A DNA stretch of 64,000 bases from Sutcliffiella sp. FSL R7-0096 (GCF_038595065.1 NZ_CP152003.1:3018001-3082000), one strand, 5' to 3'. Positions 38,291 through 47,305 are shown, numbered from the stretch's first letter. The notes: a model not told the origin generated them from the letters alone. Program-made: numbers and translations.

Positions 38291-38677
38291 TTAATTGATT
38301 TCCTTATAAATTGCGGCCCAATCGACCTTTAATTGTTCCTTCAATTTCTTATTTTCTTCTTCGAGATGCATCATTTTCTTTCGAAGTGATGCAATTATCA
38401 CATCTTTAGAATGGTCTGTCATGTTTCGTTTTACTTGATTCGGTGAATCTAATTTTTCTTCTTGTTTTCTTAATGTTTCAATTCTCGACCTGATATCGCT
38501 GTGTTTATATAAAAATGGTTTTGATACCCCTGATTTTGCTGATACAGAATTAAAATTTATCTTTTCTTTATGTTTAATCATTTCTTTAATGGTACTTTCA
38601 ACCTTTTGCTTTGCTTTTTGCTGTTTTTCTTCGATACTTCGAAGAAGTGGTTGAGTATTTGGGTTTATATTTGCCAT
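38291..38677 (-). CDS. tnpC: Tn554-type TnpC
   Basis: 128 residues, basic N-terminal part with a helix-turn-helix-like FNSVSAKSGVSKPFLYKHS near 40 and a C-terminal coiled coil (KKMMHLEEENKKLKEQLKVD). Length and position after tnpB match TnpC of Tn554, which affects frequency and orientation of transposition. Confidence 0.88.
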   Translation of the reverse strand: MANINPNTQPLLRSIEEKQQKAKQKVESTIKEMIKHKEKINFNSVSAKSGVSKPFLYKHSDIRSRIETLRKQEEKLDSPNQVKRNMTDHSKDVIIASLRKKMMHLEEENKKLKEQLKVDWAAIYKEIN

Positions 38678-38699
38678 TGTATTTCATCTCTTTCTATAT

Positions 38700-40673
38700 T
38701 CAGTTTCTCAATTCTCTTCTTGTTTTAGGAAGTCCATAAATCCCACCATTTTTTATTATTCCATCTCTAATTTCTTTATACTTTTTCAATTTTGGCTGAA
38801 TAATTTCAATTGATCTATTTCTACCTGATTTTTGATATATCTCAATATCAGATTCCATTTTAAGAATTTGGTCGTTATAGAAATCTAGAAACGTCAGATC
38901 TACATGGAAACTGCGGCAATTGTTTTTTATACATGGTGGTTCTAAAGTTTGTTCCAAAAAGTCACAATTATTTTTGGGGCTTTTAATACACAAACCGTGA
39001 TCTAATCGAATGGAATCCAAATTGTGGCGGAGCCATTCTAACTCTAATCCATTTTCGTCTGCTTGTTTTTCTATACTAGTAGCGATAATTTTGCCACCTG
39101 GATTTAATCTTACAGCCCCATTACTTGTGGCTTTTTCCCATTCTTTTCGAAGGGTTGTATCATGAATCTGGGCGTATACCAGTGTCATTTCAGGGCTCAC
39201 ATGAGCCATCAGCTTTTGTACATGTAAAATGTTCATACCGTTATTAATAAGGTTTACTCCATAACGATGTCTAAATGCATGTGCTTTACATCGATAGATA
39301 TCTCCGTTTTCATCCATTATATTATTTTCAATAGCTAGTTTATTTAAATTATTTACTACATTGTCACGCGAAATGGGCTGTCCTTTTCTTGTACCATGAT
39401 AGGTTGGAAATAAATAATTTAATGGATTTGTTTCTGAAGTCGATTTTTCCCTTGTTAATTTTTGTTGGGAAAGCACAACCTTAGCTATTTCTTCCGAAAT
39501 TGGGACCCGATGATTTTTCCCCTTTACTTTACGCTGATCTCCGGTAATCCACCAACCATCTTCTCTTTGAATCAAGCAATCTACTTTCAAAGAACACACA
39601 TCTGAAATTCTAAAGCCTGATGTCTCTAACAATATTACAACCGGAATAATCTCCTGCGGCAGTTTTCCCATGTGATCAATGATCTGATTCCAAACAAAAT
39701 CAGATATGTATTTAATTTCGTTAGATGCCTTTGGAGGTAGTCTAGGTTTATCTTCAGGTACAATTAGGATTCCTACAGGCTTTTTGGGAGCTTCATCCCA
39801 TTCATATCTTTGAATATATACAATAAACGTTTCTAGTACAGATAATGAGCGATGGATGTGATTCTCAGTAGGGGGTTGACCTTTGTGAACGCTATCTCCA
39901 CCCATTGGAGAGGTTCGCAAATAATGCATAAATTCCTCGATATCTCTCCTACTTAATGAGGTTAAGTCTTGCCAGTTTGGATACTTTTTATAAATATATT
40001 TAAAGAATTCTTGCAGCTTTGCCATGGTTTGTATGCCAGAACCCCAGCTTAAACTTTCTTGTATTAGAACACGTTTTTCGATATATCTTTTTGCCAAGTT
40101 TTGAAAAGGTCTTGGTACAGAAGTGAAATTTAAAGTGTACCCGCAATTACTGTTATTATAGTCAATACCTAGTTTTCGAACATCCCAAATATCTTTCTCT
40201 GTTTCCTTCCGTTGATCATACCAGTCAAAGAAAAATGAATAAATTCGGTTGTATAACTGGAGGTAGCCTTTTACTGTTAAGTCGCTTTTCCCATGTTCAA
40301 AAAGATAGGTTTTATAGTGAATTGAAAATTTCCCGTAAGGGATGTCTAGAATAGAACCAATATCAGAATAGAATCTGAAAATAAAATCTTGCAATTTATT
40401 AAATGCAGTAGAATTACTCCATACTGTTGCCATATTTATTTCTAAATTAGTCAACCGACTGAAGAAATAATATTTAAATTCATTTCTAATTCTTGGATTC
40501 AATGTTTCCTCAAATTTAATTATTGGGCTTTTTATTATTATTTCTTTTTTGTAAAGGGGACAATCTAATGCATCCCATTCTTCGTTTTCCCAATACCCAC
40601 TTAACTCTTGTAAAATTTGCTCATATCTTACAGCTCTAGCTTGTTGTTCAGTTGCTTTATTTAATAAAATCAT
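38700..40673 (-). CDS. tnpB: Tn554-type TnpB, large tyrosine recombinase
   Basis: About 657 residues. The C-terminal catalytic domain shows LLETSGFRISDVCSLKVDC (first Arg), HAFRHRYGVNLI (HxxR), and LMAHVSPEMTLVYAQIHD (His and nucleophilic Tyr). A terminal zinc-ribbon-like stretch with Cys residues (LCIKSPKNNCDFLEQ, PPCIKNNCR) follows. ATG 40673 has AAAGGTG 6 nt upstream. Overlaps the tnpA end. Confidence 0.93.
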   Translation of the reverse strand: MILLNKATEQQARAVRYEQILQELSGYWENEEWDALDCPLYKKEIIIKSPIIKFEETLNPRIRNEFKYYFFSRLTNLEINMATVWSNSTAFNKLQDFIFRFYSDIGSILDIPYGKFSIHYKTYLFEHGKSDLTVKGYLQLYNRIYSFFFDWYDQRKETEKDIWDVRKLGIDYNNSNCGYTLNFTSVPRPFQNLAKRYIEKRVLIQESLSWGSGIQTMAKLQEFFKYIYKKYPNWQDLTSLSRRDIEEFMHYLRTSPMGGDSVHKGQPPTENHIHRSLSVLETFIVYIQRYEWDEAPKKPVGILIVPEDKPRLPPKASNEIKYISDFVWNQIIDHMGKLPQEIIPVVILLETSGFRISDVCSLKVDCLIQREDGWWITGDQRKVKGKNHRVPISEEIAKVVLSQQKLTREKSTSETNPLNYLFPTYHGTRKGQPISRDNVVNNLNKLAIENNIMDENGDIYRCKAHAFRHRYGVNLINNGMNILHVQKLMAHVSPEMTLVYAQIHDTTLRKEWEKATSNGAVRLNPGGKIIATSIEKQADENGLELEWLRHNLDSIRLDHGLCIKSPKNNCDFLEQTLEPPCIKNNCRSFHVDLTFLDFYNDQILKMESDIEIYQKSGRNRSIEIIQPKLKKYKEIRDGIIKNGGIYGLPKTRRELRN

Positions 40674-41745
40674 TCTTGTCACCTTTCATCTTGTCATGTG
40701 CTTTCTGCCACTCTTTTCGTATAGTGACATCGGTGGGATGAACATAAGTCTTAATTGTTGTTTGAACGTTCGAATGACCCAACAACTTTTGGATTATCGA
40801 TATTTCTACCCCTTGTTCATGAAGCTCAGTGGCATAAGTATGCCTTAACATATGGGGGGTAATATCAATCTGGGTTTTCTTTCTTATACGTTTAATTACA
40901 TCGAAAGCTGCTTGATAATTTAATGGTTCTCCCTTATTAGGACCAGTTAGATTTATAAATACATGATTGGTATCCGCGTCATGATAATCAATTAGGTAAT
41001 CTTGAAAAACATTCATTGTATCGCCAGATACATATACTCTTCTTCCTTTGCCGTTTACAGTTTTAGATTCTCGTACTTGAATGGAGGTAGAGCCAATATC
41101 AAAGTCCTCGATCCATAAAGATAATGCCTCTCCAATTCTAAGACCGCCTTCATACAAAATTCGAACCAATAAAGCATCTCGAATATTGCTACACGCATCA
41201 TGAATAGATTGAACCTGATCTTTTGTAAGTGTTAAAACCTCTCTCCGAGGTTCTTTAATTTTTAAAATGTTTTTATCAAGTGGCTTCCCCTTTGATATAT
41301 GATGTAGAAAGGGTTTGAACGATCGGTAATTCCCAATCACTTGCTTCTTTGTTTTTTCTGATAGATCTTTTTCATAATCTTCAATTCGCATTAAATAATC
41401 GTAGAAACTCTGAACGCAAGTCACCATAGTATTAACTGTTCGCTCAGATCTCCTTGCTTTTGTTTGTTGAAATTGAATTACTTTAGTAGATTGATTAGGA
41501 CTTCTTAGCCAAGATACATACTCCGCCAGAAGGTTAAGATCCACTTCCTTGTACTCTTTTTCTTTTTCGTTTAAAAATTGAAAGTAAAACTTTAAATAAT
41601 GACAGTATGACTTTAAGGTATTTTCGGCCTTTCCAATGTTATCTAGATATTTAAGAAACCTTAAAACTGGACCGACAGGTTTGTTATCTCCATCAATAAG
41701 CAAATATCTTTTTCTGTCATTAATTAAAACCTCTTGCACTTTCAT
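40657..41745 (-). CDS. tnpA: Tn554-type TnpA, tyrosine recombinase (copy 1)
   Basis: 362 residues. SAM-like N-terminal domain (NTLKSYCHYLKFYFQFL) and catalytic domain with YEGGLRIGEALSLWIED (Arg), HMLRHTYATELHEQG (HxxRH) and LLGHSNVQTTIKTYVHP (His, Tyr). ATG 41745 has GGAGGTG 6 nt upstream. The protein is identical to copy 2 at 62576, so the two insertions are recent or kept alike by recombination. Confidence 0.95.
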   Translation of the reverse strand: MKVQEVLINDRKRYLLIDGDNKPVGPVLRFLKYLDNIGKAENTLKSYCHYLKFYFQFLNEKEKEYKEVDLNLLAEYVSWLRSPNQSTKVIQFQQTKARRSERTVNTMVTCVQSFYDYLMRIEDYEKDLSEKTKKQVIGNYRSFKPFLHHISKGKPLDKNILKIKEPRREVLTLTKDQVQSIHDACSNIRDALLVRILYEGGLRIGEALSLWIEDFDIGSTSIQVRESKTVNGKGRRVYVSGDTMNVFQDYLIDYHDADTNHVFINLTGPNKGEPLNYQAAFDVIKRIRKKTQIDITPHMLRHTYATELHEQGVEISIIQKLLGHSNVQTTIKTYVHPTDVTIRKEWQKAHDKMKGDKNDFIK

Positions 41746-41854
41746 TAACATCACCTCCAAAAACAATAGTGATGTATTTTTGTTTCTCTTTCTATGAAAA
41801 CTATGTTTACTATATTTATCTACTATATATATGTTGTAAATAAAGAAACAAAAA

Positions 41855-41895
41855 GGGCGTAGTAATTAACGTTATTAACGTTAATTACTACGCCC
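41855..41895. repeat. 41-bp palindrome at tnpA end, copy 1
   Basis: Two perfect 20-base arms (GGGCGTAGTAATTAACGTTA and its complement) around a single central base. It lies about 16 bp inside the transposon end and 110 bp before tnpA. It may be a recombinase-binding site or a shield against read-in transcription. Confidence 0.9.
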
Positions 41896-41911
41896 TGGTA
41901 TACTACATATA

Positions 41912-42125
41912 ATCGCCCGATTGTTGAAAATCCACCGATCCTTGCTTATCTGGAGCCTTCTTACAATGTATTGAGCTCTCGTTCTCGTAGTTCAACAAAA
42001 CTACTCTACTTGTGATACGTAAGTTCACCGTGGTTATTTGAAATGATCCCAGCCTATTTTCCGTTTGTATATGTGAACAATGAGTTGGTTTTCTTTTCCA
42101 ATTTATCTCTGTTCTAAAGATTCCA
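41912..42125 (+). repeat. Repeat remnant plus second-type repeat, copy B
   Basis: TCGCCCGATTGTTGAA (right block of the palindromic family) is followed by CCACCGATCCTTGCTTATC, variable bases, and ATGTATTGAGCTCTCGTT near 41973-41990, matching copy A at 34050-34076. A minus-strand frame over this stretch (41903-42157) is not a real gene. Confidence 0.55.
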
Positions 42126-42491
42126 TCATTTATCGTTATTCCGAAACCATTCTTCAAAATCTTCTTCCTTACTTTTATCGGGAGATGTTCTTCTTGTCGA
42201 AGTAATAGGATTCTTCTTATCTAGTGTTTCTGTTGAACCAATCGGGCTTTTTCGCATCATCCATCCCAATGCAATAAGAATGATTGCAAATAGCGGATAT
42301 TGCGCACTATTTGCCATATAGAAATTGAGAATGTCGTACTCATTTCCACTTACGGTTAACTGGTTGTTTTCAAGCATTTCCGAGATATAGTTATGGTTGT
42401 GGTACAATGCCCAAGCTGTATACAGAATTAACCATCCGGCAATTGAAAATAATACAAAACTGAAAATCGAAAACGGTTTATTATTATTCAA
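42126..42491 (-). CDS. Two-helix membrane protein in ABC transporter operon
   Basis: 121 residues with two hydrophobic helices (FSFVLFSIAGWLILYTAWAL and QYPLFAIILIALGWMM) and a charged C-terminus. Its start overlaps the ATPase gene end by 8 bp, so it is translationally coupled and probably an accessory subunit. Family not recognised. Confidence 0.65.
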   Translation of the reverse strand: MNNNKPFSIFSFVLFSIAGWLILYTAWALYHNHNYISEMLENNQLTVSGNEYDILNFYMANSAQYPLFAIILIALGWMMRKSPIGSTETLDKKNPITSTRRTSPDKSKEEDFEEWFRNNDK

Positions 42492-43188
42492 TTATTTCAC
42501 GCTGCCTTTCTTCTTGGCCCTCATTATTGATCAAAAACAGATTTCCGGCATTTAGTCCCCAAATCTCGTCGGCAATCGATGTGACTTTTTTGGAGTGGGT
42601 AACAATGATGACACATTTCCCTTCGTCACGGGCAAGCGATGTAAAAATCTTTAAAACGTCTGCCTCCGTGTCCCGATCCAAATTACCGGTAGGTTCGTCG
42701 GCAATTATAATATCTGGGTTGTGTGACAAAGCACGGGCAATGCCCACACGTTGTTGCTCTCCACCAGAGAGCTTCAATATTTTTCGGTCTGCTGTATCCC
42801 TGTAGATCCCTACTTTTTCTAGAAGTGCATAGGCAAAAGCTTTTTTATCCTTTTCTTTTCTTCCGCTAATATTCATAGAAAGGACAATGTTTTCTACAGC
42901 AGTTGCATTTGTAAGCAAATTAAAGCTTTGAAAGATAACACCAATGCTTTTGGCTCTGTAATCATCTCGATCCATTTTTTTAAGACTGGTAGCCCCGAAA
43001 AGTATCTCTCCGTTCACGCAGACGTCAAGCCCTGATATAAGAGACAATAAGGTCGATTTTCCTGATCCTGATTTCCCGACAATTGTATATACCTTCCCAC
43101 TATTGAATGATAGATTTATATTTTTTAAGATGGTTTTTTTTGTTCCTTCATACTTGTACGATACGTCTATTAATTTTAATACTCTCAT
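42484..43188 (-). CDS. ABC transporter ATP-binding protein (MacB/LolD type)
   Basis: 234 residues. Walker A GKSGSGKST near 38, Q-loop VIFQSFNLL near 89, signature LSGGEQQRVGIAR near 141 and Walker B DIIIADEPTGNLD near 164. Paired with the FtsX-type permease 12 bp upstream. Such pairs usually act on antimicrobial peptides or lipoproteins. Confidence 0.95.
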   Translation of the reverse strand: MRVLKLIDVSYKYEGTKKTILKNINLSFNSGKVYTIVGKSGSGKSTLLSLISGLDVCVNGEILFGATSLKKMDRDDYRAKSIGVIFQSFNLLTNATAVENIVLSMNISGRKEKDKKAFAYALLEKVGIYRDTADRKILKLSGGEQQRVGIARALSHNPDIIIADEPTGNLDRDTEADVLKIFTSLARDEGKCVIIVTHSKKVTSIADEIWGLNAGNLFLINNEGQEERQREIIE

Positions 43189-43200
43189 CGGTTATCCCTC

Positions 43201-44625
43201 CTAATTTCTTTCCATCAGTATTTTGATTGGCTCGTATTTCGTGATCTTTCTTATCGACACTAGACCTGCTAGGGAAGCGAGTAATAGGGCAATGCCGATA
43301 ACTTGCAGCATCGTAACAAAGCTAAGCGAAATTTCAATATTTTTTAGCGGTTCCACATCCGGACTGGATTGGCCTCCCATCATACCAGCTCCATTTACGA
43401 CCATACCAGGGCCGCCAACTGGGGAAGAAGTCGTTTCAACCGCTTCAATTTGATGTTCAAGCAAGACATTCGTTACTGGCTGGGCAACTAACGTTCCAAT
43501 TCCGATGCCAAGCACTAGGCACAGACATGTGATGAGTAACATTTCAGACCAAAGGCCAAGCGCCACCTTATGCTTTTTCATCCCCATTGCACGAAGCACA
43601 CCGATCTCGTACTTACGCTCTCGAATGGCGATAGAGGATAAGAGTGAAATAATGATTCCTCCAAAAATTAAGACAATCACCATAAATGTAATGGATATAC
43701 TTTTTAACCCCTCAACAGGACCGACAATTTTGTGATAGCTCTCCGAATCCGTCGTCACGTCAAAAATTTCGTCCAATCCTTTTGCATATACTTCTTCTGC
43801 AAAAGCGTCGAGCATTTCAGGATTTTTCAGATAAAATGTTGCATGAATATTAATACCTTGTAGTCCAGGCTTCATGGCAGCTACCACTGTTTCATATGAA
43901 GTTAGGACTTCGTTCCGTCGGTTATTAAGTGCGTTTTGTTGGACTCCAATCGGATATTCCGCCGTTGCATCATAATAAGTGCCGACAATCGTTAATTCAT
44001 AATAAATATCCGTAATGTTCCCCTCTGTATCTCTAAGCTCTGAACTAAAGGCGAGGGTATCACCAATAGAAAAATCATTCAGTTCGGCAAGATCCGTACT
44101 AACAATCGCTTCGTTTTCGTTTTCAGGCGCACGTCCTTCGGCAATTTCGCGAAGTCCTTCCGAGAATTCCTTATACATATTTCCAACTAATTTCATCATA
44201 AAAAATGTCGGCTCTTCGGTAGAACCCATGCCGATTTTTGCTCCCCCGCCGCCGAGTTCTTCATCAACAACCGTAATGTCATCGCTATTCACATTAGCGG
44301 AAGAAGTATAAACGCTCTCTTGCAAATAGTCAGATTTACCAAATTCTACATACTGTTCAGGCGGGATAACCGGAGGCGCCACTCTTACGCGACCGCCTGA
44401 GCTTTGTTCTGCCATTGCCTTTTCACGCATCTTTTCCATATTTGGTACTAATCCGATTTCAGCGGCAAACCGGTCTTTATAATCGTCGATGATCCCGCTA
44501 GTGGTATCGTTAATCATAAGTGTTACTACTGTGGCTATGATGATGACAAATATACTTGCACCAATCAACATATTTCTGCCTTTGTTCCGCATAATATTAC
44601 GAAACGCGTTTTGTAAAATATACAT
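43201..44625 (-). CDS. FtsX/MacB-type ABC transporter permease
   Basis: 474 residues with four membrane helices: one near the N-terminus (MLIGASIFVIIIATVVTLMI), a large extracellular domain (about 40-320) and three C-terminal helices (SITFMVIVLIFGGIIISLL, SEMLLITCLCLVLGIGIGTL, MLQVIGIALLLASLAGLV). A Gly/Met-rich external loop (PVGGPGMVVNGAGMMGG) lies between the last two. Preceded by a promoter with paired ATTAAAGG repeats, so it is likely switched on by the two-component system to its right. Confidence 0.93.
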   Translation of the reverse strand: MYILQNAFRNIMRNKGRNMLIGASIFVIIIATVVTLMINDTTSGIIDDYKDRFAAEIGLVPNMEKMREKAMAEQSSGGRVRVAPPVIPPEQYVEFGKSDYLQESVYTSSANVNSDDITVVDEELGGGGAKIGMGSTEEPTFFMMKLVGNMYKEFSEGLREIAEGRAPENENEAIVSTDLAELNDFSIGDTLAFSSELRDTEGNITDIYYELTIVGTYYDATAEYPIGVQQNALNNRRNEVLTSYETVVAAMKPGLQGINIHATFYLKNPEMLDAFAEEVYAKGLDEIFDVTTDSESYHKIVGPVEGLKSISITFMVIVLIFGGIIISLLSSIAIRERKYEIGVLRAMGMKKHKVALGLWSEMLLITCLCLVLGIGIGTLVAQPVTNVLLEHQIEAVETTSSPVGGPGMVVNGAGMMGGQSSPDVEPLKNIEISLSFVTMLQVIGIALLLASLAGLVSIRKITKYEPIKILMERN

Positions 44626-44668
44626 ACATTGTTCTCTCCTTTTTAGTTGGTTAACTTGTACATGGATT

Positions 44669-44703
44669 AGTATAAAAGCGGAACCTTTAATGGACCTTTA
44701 ATG
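44669..44703 (-). promoter_or_regulatory. Response-regulator-type operator/promoter of the ABC operon
   Basis: On the minus strand two 11-bp direct repeats, CATTAAAGGTC and CATTAAAGGTT (44682-44703), lie just before TATACT (44669-44674). The same motif precedes the small secreted-protein gene and the regulator gene. Confidence 0.75.
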
Positions 44704-44705
44704 AG

Positions 44706-44737
44706 GAAAAAAAAATGGGACAGTGTACCTGTCCCTT
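44706..44737 (-). terminator. Terminator of the 90-residue protein gene
   Basis: GGGACAG and CTGTCCC pair around GTACA (44717-44735), followed by ATTTTTTTTT on the minus strand. It overlaps the stop codon. Confidence 0.85.
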
Positions 44738-45008
44738 AATCCCCTATTCCTGCAGGTGGGGTTTCACTCCAAGTTTGACCCCCATCTGTTGAATACATCT
44801 TTTTGCCGTCTATTCTTTTCACCATTACACCATTTTCTTTATCACCTAAACCGCCACCTCCTTCTCCATTTCTCATTATGTAAGTGTTGCTTTCATCCGT
44901 GTTAGGATTGTTTGAGGTAGATTGAATGAATAAAAGTAATGCAGATAATCCTACTATTACTAAAAACAGTAATACGACAACAAATTTCAGGGCATTTACA
45001 CTGTTCAA
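44736..45008 (-). CDS. Small membrane-anchored extracellular protein
   Basis: 90 residues. One N-terminal membrane helix (LKFVVVLLFLVIVGLSALLLF) and an outside domain ending in KKMYSTDGGQTWSETPPAGI, which resembles a single BNR/Asp-box (STDGGQTW). It lies between the ABC operon and the histidine kinase and has the shared operator, so it probably belongs to the same regulon. Function unknown. Confidence 0.7.
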   Translation of the reverse strand: MNSVNALKFVVVLLFLVIVGLSALLLFIQSTSNNPNTDESNTYIMRNGEGGGGLGDKENGVMVKRIDGKKMYSTDGGQTWSETPPAGIGD

Positions 45009-45047
45009 ATGGAATCCCTCCGTTCTAGGATTTTTTGTTACATCCTC

Positions 45048-45082
45048 ATTGTATGGGCCTGACCTTTAATGAACCTTTAATA
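45048..45082 (-). promoter_or_regulatory. Response-regulator-type operator/promoter of the 90-residue protein gene
   Basis: Direct repeats ATTAAAGGTTC and ATTAAAGGTCA lie at 45061-45082, followed by CATACAAT (45048-45055) on the minus strand. Same layout as at 44669-44703. Confidence 0.75.
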
Positions 45083-45143
45083 GGAAACAGTAAGTTTATT
45101 TTTATAGAAAATGGGAGGGGGCCAGTTCTTATAAATAATCCAT

Positions 45144-45179
45144 AAAAAAACTCCGGTTCCCATTCAACCGGAGTTTTTC
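45144..45179. terminator. Terminator after histidine kinase
   Basis: AACTCCGGTT and AACCGGAGTT form a 10-bp stem with A and T runs on both sides, 10 bp past the kinase stop. Confidence 0.9.
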
Positions 45180-45188
45180 TTAAGTTGT

Positions 45189-46481
45189 TCAATTTAGTTT
45201 TAATTCAAAAGTAAATGTCGTACCGTTTTTTGTACTTTCCACATAGATGATGCCACCTGAGCGTTCAATGATGGCTTTAGCTATGGATAATCCTAGACCA
45301 TACCCACCCGTTTCTTTTGATCTCGATGGATCACTGCGGTAAAAGCGATCAAATATTCTTGTCATTTTATCTGCAGGTATCCCTTCCCCACTGTTTGTAA
45401 CAGAGAATACGGCATGGTTTTTTACTTTTTTCAATGAAATATCTACCTGCCCCTTTTTATTCGTATACTTAGCTGCATTATCCAGTAATATTAATATAGC
45501 CTGCTGAATTCTCTCACTATCGCCTTTTGCAACTATATCTGGTTCTATCGTCTGGGTCAGGTTTATCCCTTTTTCAAATAAAACAGCTTCCATAGAAGCG
45601 ATGACATCTAATACAGTATTGCTGATTTCTAAAGGTATTTGATCTTCATAGGTGTCCTCCACCTTGGCAAGGTATAACATATCATTTACTAGTTTTCCCA
45701 TTCGTCCTGTTTCGGATTGAATATAGTCAATCCACTTCTTTTGACTATTTATTGTATCTTGCCCGTTTGCAAGCAAGGCGTCTGTATTCGCATTAATAAT
45801 CGCAAGAGGTGTTTTTAGTTCATGGGAAGCGTCAGCGACAAATTGCTTTTGCTTATCCCAGCTTTCTTCAATCGGACGGATAGAACGATTGGCAAAATAG
45901 AAACTGATACCGAATAAAATAAATAGCATCGCGATTCCTACAAAAAGAAAGGTGATGAGGAGTTCTTTCAGCGTGTTGCTTGAATCGGTGATATCTAAAT
46001 ATTTTATCTGATAATAGTCGTTAAAATTGTTAATTTGTTCATTGCCATTAAAGCGCAGGATCTTTCTATTTCCCAGTTGCGATATCCTATATTGCCACTT
46101 TCTGTTTTCCAGGTTGATTGTTCCATCTTGCTTTCCTGCACTCCATGTTTTTTCAGCGAATTCCTCAAAAACCTCACTTGGTAAATCAAGATAGGATAAG
46201 ACTTCTTTTACCTGTCCATCCTTATCAACTAAAAGGGCAAATGACTGTGAATATTCAATCGGAATCCTTACAACCATTTTCGAATCAGGATTATTTTGTT
46301 GAAAAGGAGCATGCCGTAAAGCCGCTTGTGATAATAACGGGATAGATTCTAATTTGTTTTGGTTTTCTTTCTGTATATTCGTGTACGTGATAATGTAAAT
46401 GGCCCCAAATGCAGTAATCATCACTAACGAAATCATCATCATATTAAGTAATAGCAATTTGTTTCGCAGTTTCTTAAACAT
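45189..46481 (-). CDS. Sensor histidine kinase
   Basis: 430 residues. Helix 1 near 12-32, an extracellular sensor domain, helix 2 near 172-193, then the HisKA block FVADASHELKTPLAIINANT with the phospho-His near 221, an N box (LLDNAAKYTN near 333), and G boxes (FDRFYRSDPSRSKETGGYGLGLSIAK). Its start overlaps the response regulator end by 8 bp. The signal is unknown; the linked ABC pump suggests a cell-envelope stress or peptide. Confidence 0.95.
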   Translation of the reverse strand: MFKKLRNKLLLLNMMMISLVMITAFGAIYIITYTNIQKENQNKLESIPLLSQAALRHAPFQQNNPDSKMVVRIPIEYSQSFALLVDKDGQVKEVLSYLDLPSEVFEEFAEKTWSAGKQDGTINLENRKWQYRISQLGNRKILRFNGNEQINNFNDYYQIKYLDITDSSNTLKELLITFLFVGIAMLFILFGISFYFANRSIRPIEESWDKQKQFVADASHELKTPLAIINANTDALLANGQDTINSQKKWIDYIQSETGRMGKLVNDMLYLAKVEDTYEDQIPLEISNTVLDVIASMEAVLFEKGINLTQTIEPDIVAKGDSERIQQAILILLDNAAKYTNKKGQVDISLKKVKNHAVFSVTNSGEGIPADKMTRIFDRFYRSDPSRSKETGGYGLGLSIAKAIIERSGGIIYVESTKNGTTFTFELKLN

Positions 46482-47169
46482 CTCTTATCCCAGCCTCTGC
46501 AACGGTAAGAACATATCCCGTACCGCGTATAGCTTTAATCCTCACAACGGAATGTAGTTGCGACAATTTTTTTCTTAAAAAAGACACATATACTTGAACA
46601 TGGCTACCCTCTGTCTCCGATTCATAGCCCCATAGTTTTTCTATTATTGTGTTTGTAGGAAGTATCATTTTTTTGTGCTTTAAAAGAAGCTCCAACAACT
46701 GACCCTCCTTTAAAGTCAAATGATAGGACTTGTTCCCACACCACAAATCAAGCTTTAGCGGATTATACTCAAGATCCTCAAATCGTAAAATATTGTCATG
46801 GATCAGTTCACCCTTCCGTCGTCCTAGTGCCCTTAACCTTGCCAATAACTCATCTGTTTGAAATGGCTTTGCTAAATAATCGTCAGCACCACTGTCAAGC
46901 CCCCGTACCTTATCCTCCGTGTCACCCTTCGCCGTAAGCAAAATGACAGGAGTCGCGATACCACTATTTCGCAGTTCCCTTAGCACACTGATCCCATCAA
47001 GCATCGGCAACATAATATCAAGGACGATCATATCATAAATACCGGACATGGCACAGTCGAGGCCATATTGACCGTCGTGGGCCAAATCTATACTATAATT
47101 ATTCTTCTTAAGCACCTGTGCGATTGCTTCTGCCATACGGCGCTCATCTTCCACTAATAAGACTCTCAT
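46474..47169 (-). CDS. OmpR-family response regulator
   Basis: 231 residues. Receiver domain with the phospho-acceptor in MIVLDIMLPMLDG near 50 and the Lys in LAKPFQTDELLARL near 100, and a winged-helix DNA-binding domain (LTLKEGQLLELLLKHKKMIL, AIRGTGYVL). ATG 47169 has AGAGGTG 6 nt upstream. Predicted to bind the tandem ATTAAAGG sites found at three promoters here, including its own. Confidence 0.95.
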   Translation of the reverse strand: MRVLLVEDERRMAEAIAQVLKKNNYSIDLAHDGQYGLDCAMSGIYDMIVLDIMLPMLDGISVLRELRNSGIATPVILLTAKGDTEDKVRGLDSGADDYLAKPFQTDELLARLRALGRRKGELIHDNILRFEDLEYNPLKLDLWCGNKSYHLTLKEGQLLELLLKHKKMILPTNTIIEKLWGYESETEGSHVQVYVSFLRKKLSQLHSVVRIKAIRGTGYVLTVAEAGIRDV

Positions 47170-47270
47170 CTTGCACACCTCTTTATGAAACGTATCCTAT
47201 TGCCAAAACGAGGCAAGTTACGCCTCTATGTTAATTTTAATGTAACCTTTTGGGTGGTAATCAATGGATA

Positions 47271-47305
47271 TATTATAACCTTTGAACCTTAAACGAAACT
47301 TTAAT
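47271..47305 (-). promoter_or_regulatory. Response-regulator-type operator/promoter of the two-component genes
   Basis: Minus-strand repeats AATTAAAGTTTC and GTTTAAGGTTC (47284-47305) precede TTATAAT-like sequence at 47271-47277. This is a weaker match to the operator at the two target promoters. The rest of 47179-47614 shows no gene. Confidence 0.6.

Larger units (their letters stand above)
38211..41911 (-). mobile_element. Tn554-like transposon, copy 1 (tnpA-tnpB-tnpC, no cargo)
   Basis: The element contains only tnpA, tnpB and tnpC in the Tn554 order and lengths. Both ends read TTATAT(A/G)TAGTAT inward. Outside, the left flank is AAATGGCCCT and the right flank is TCGCCCGATTGTTGAA, the two outer blocks of the palindromic repeat family, so it has gone into or next to such a repeat. 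A 41-bp palindrome lies just inside the tnpA end. Boundaries are from comparison with copy 2. Confidence 0.88.

Noticed and set aside
38211-41911. Phage or ICE integrase module
   Set aside because: Three genes in tnpA-tnpB-tnpC order with Tn554 lengths and no phage or conjugation genes nearby.
41903-42157. 84-residue minus-strand ORF
   Set aside because: It runs through repeat sequence and the transposon edge, has no ribosome site and overlaps the real 121-residue gene.
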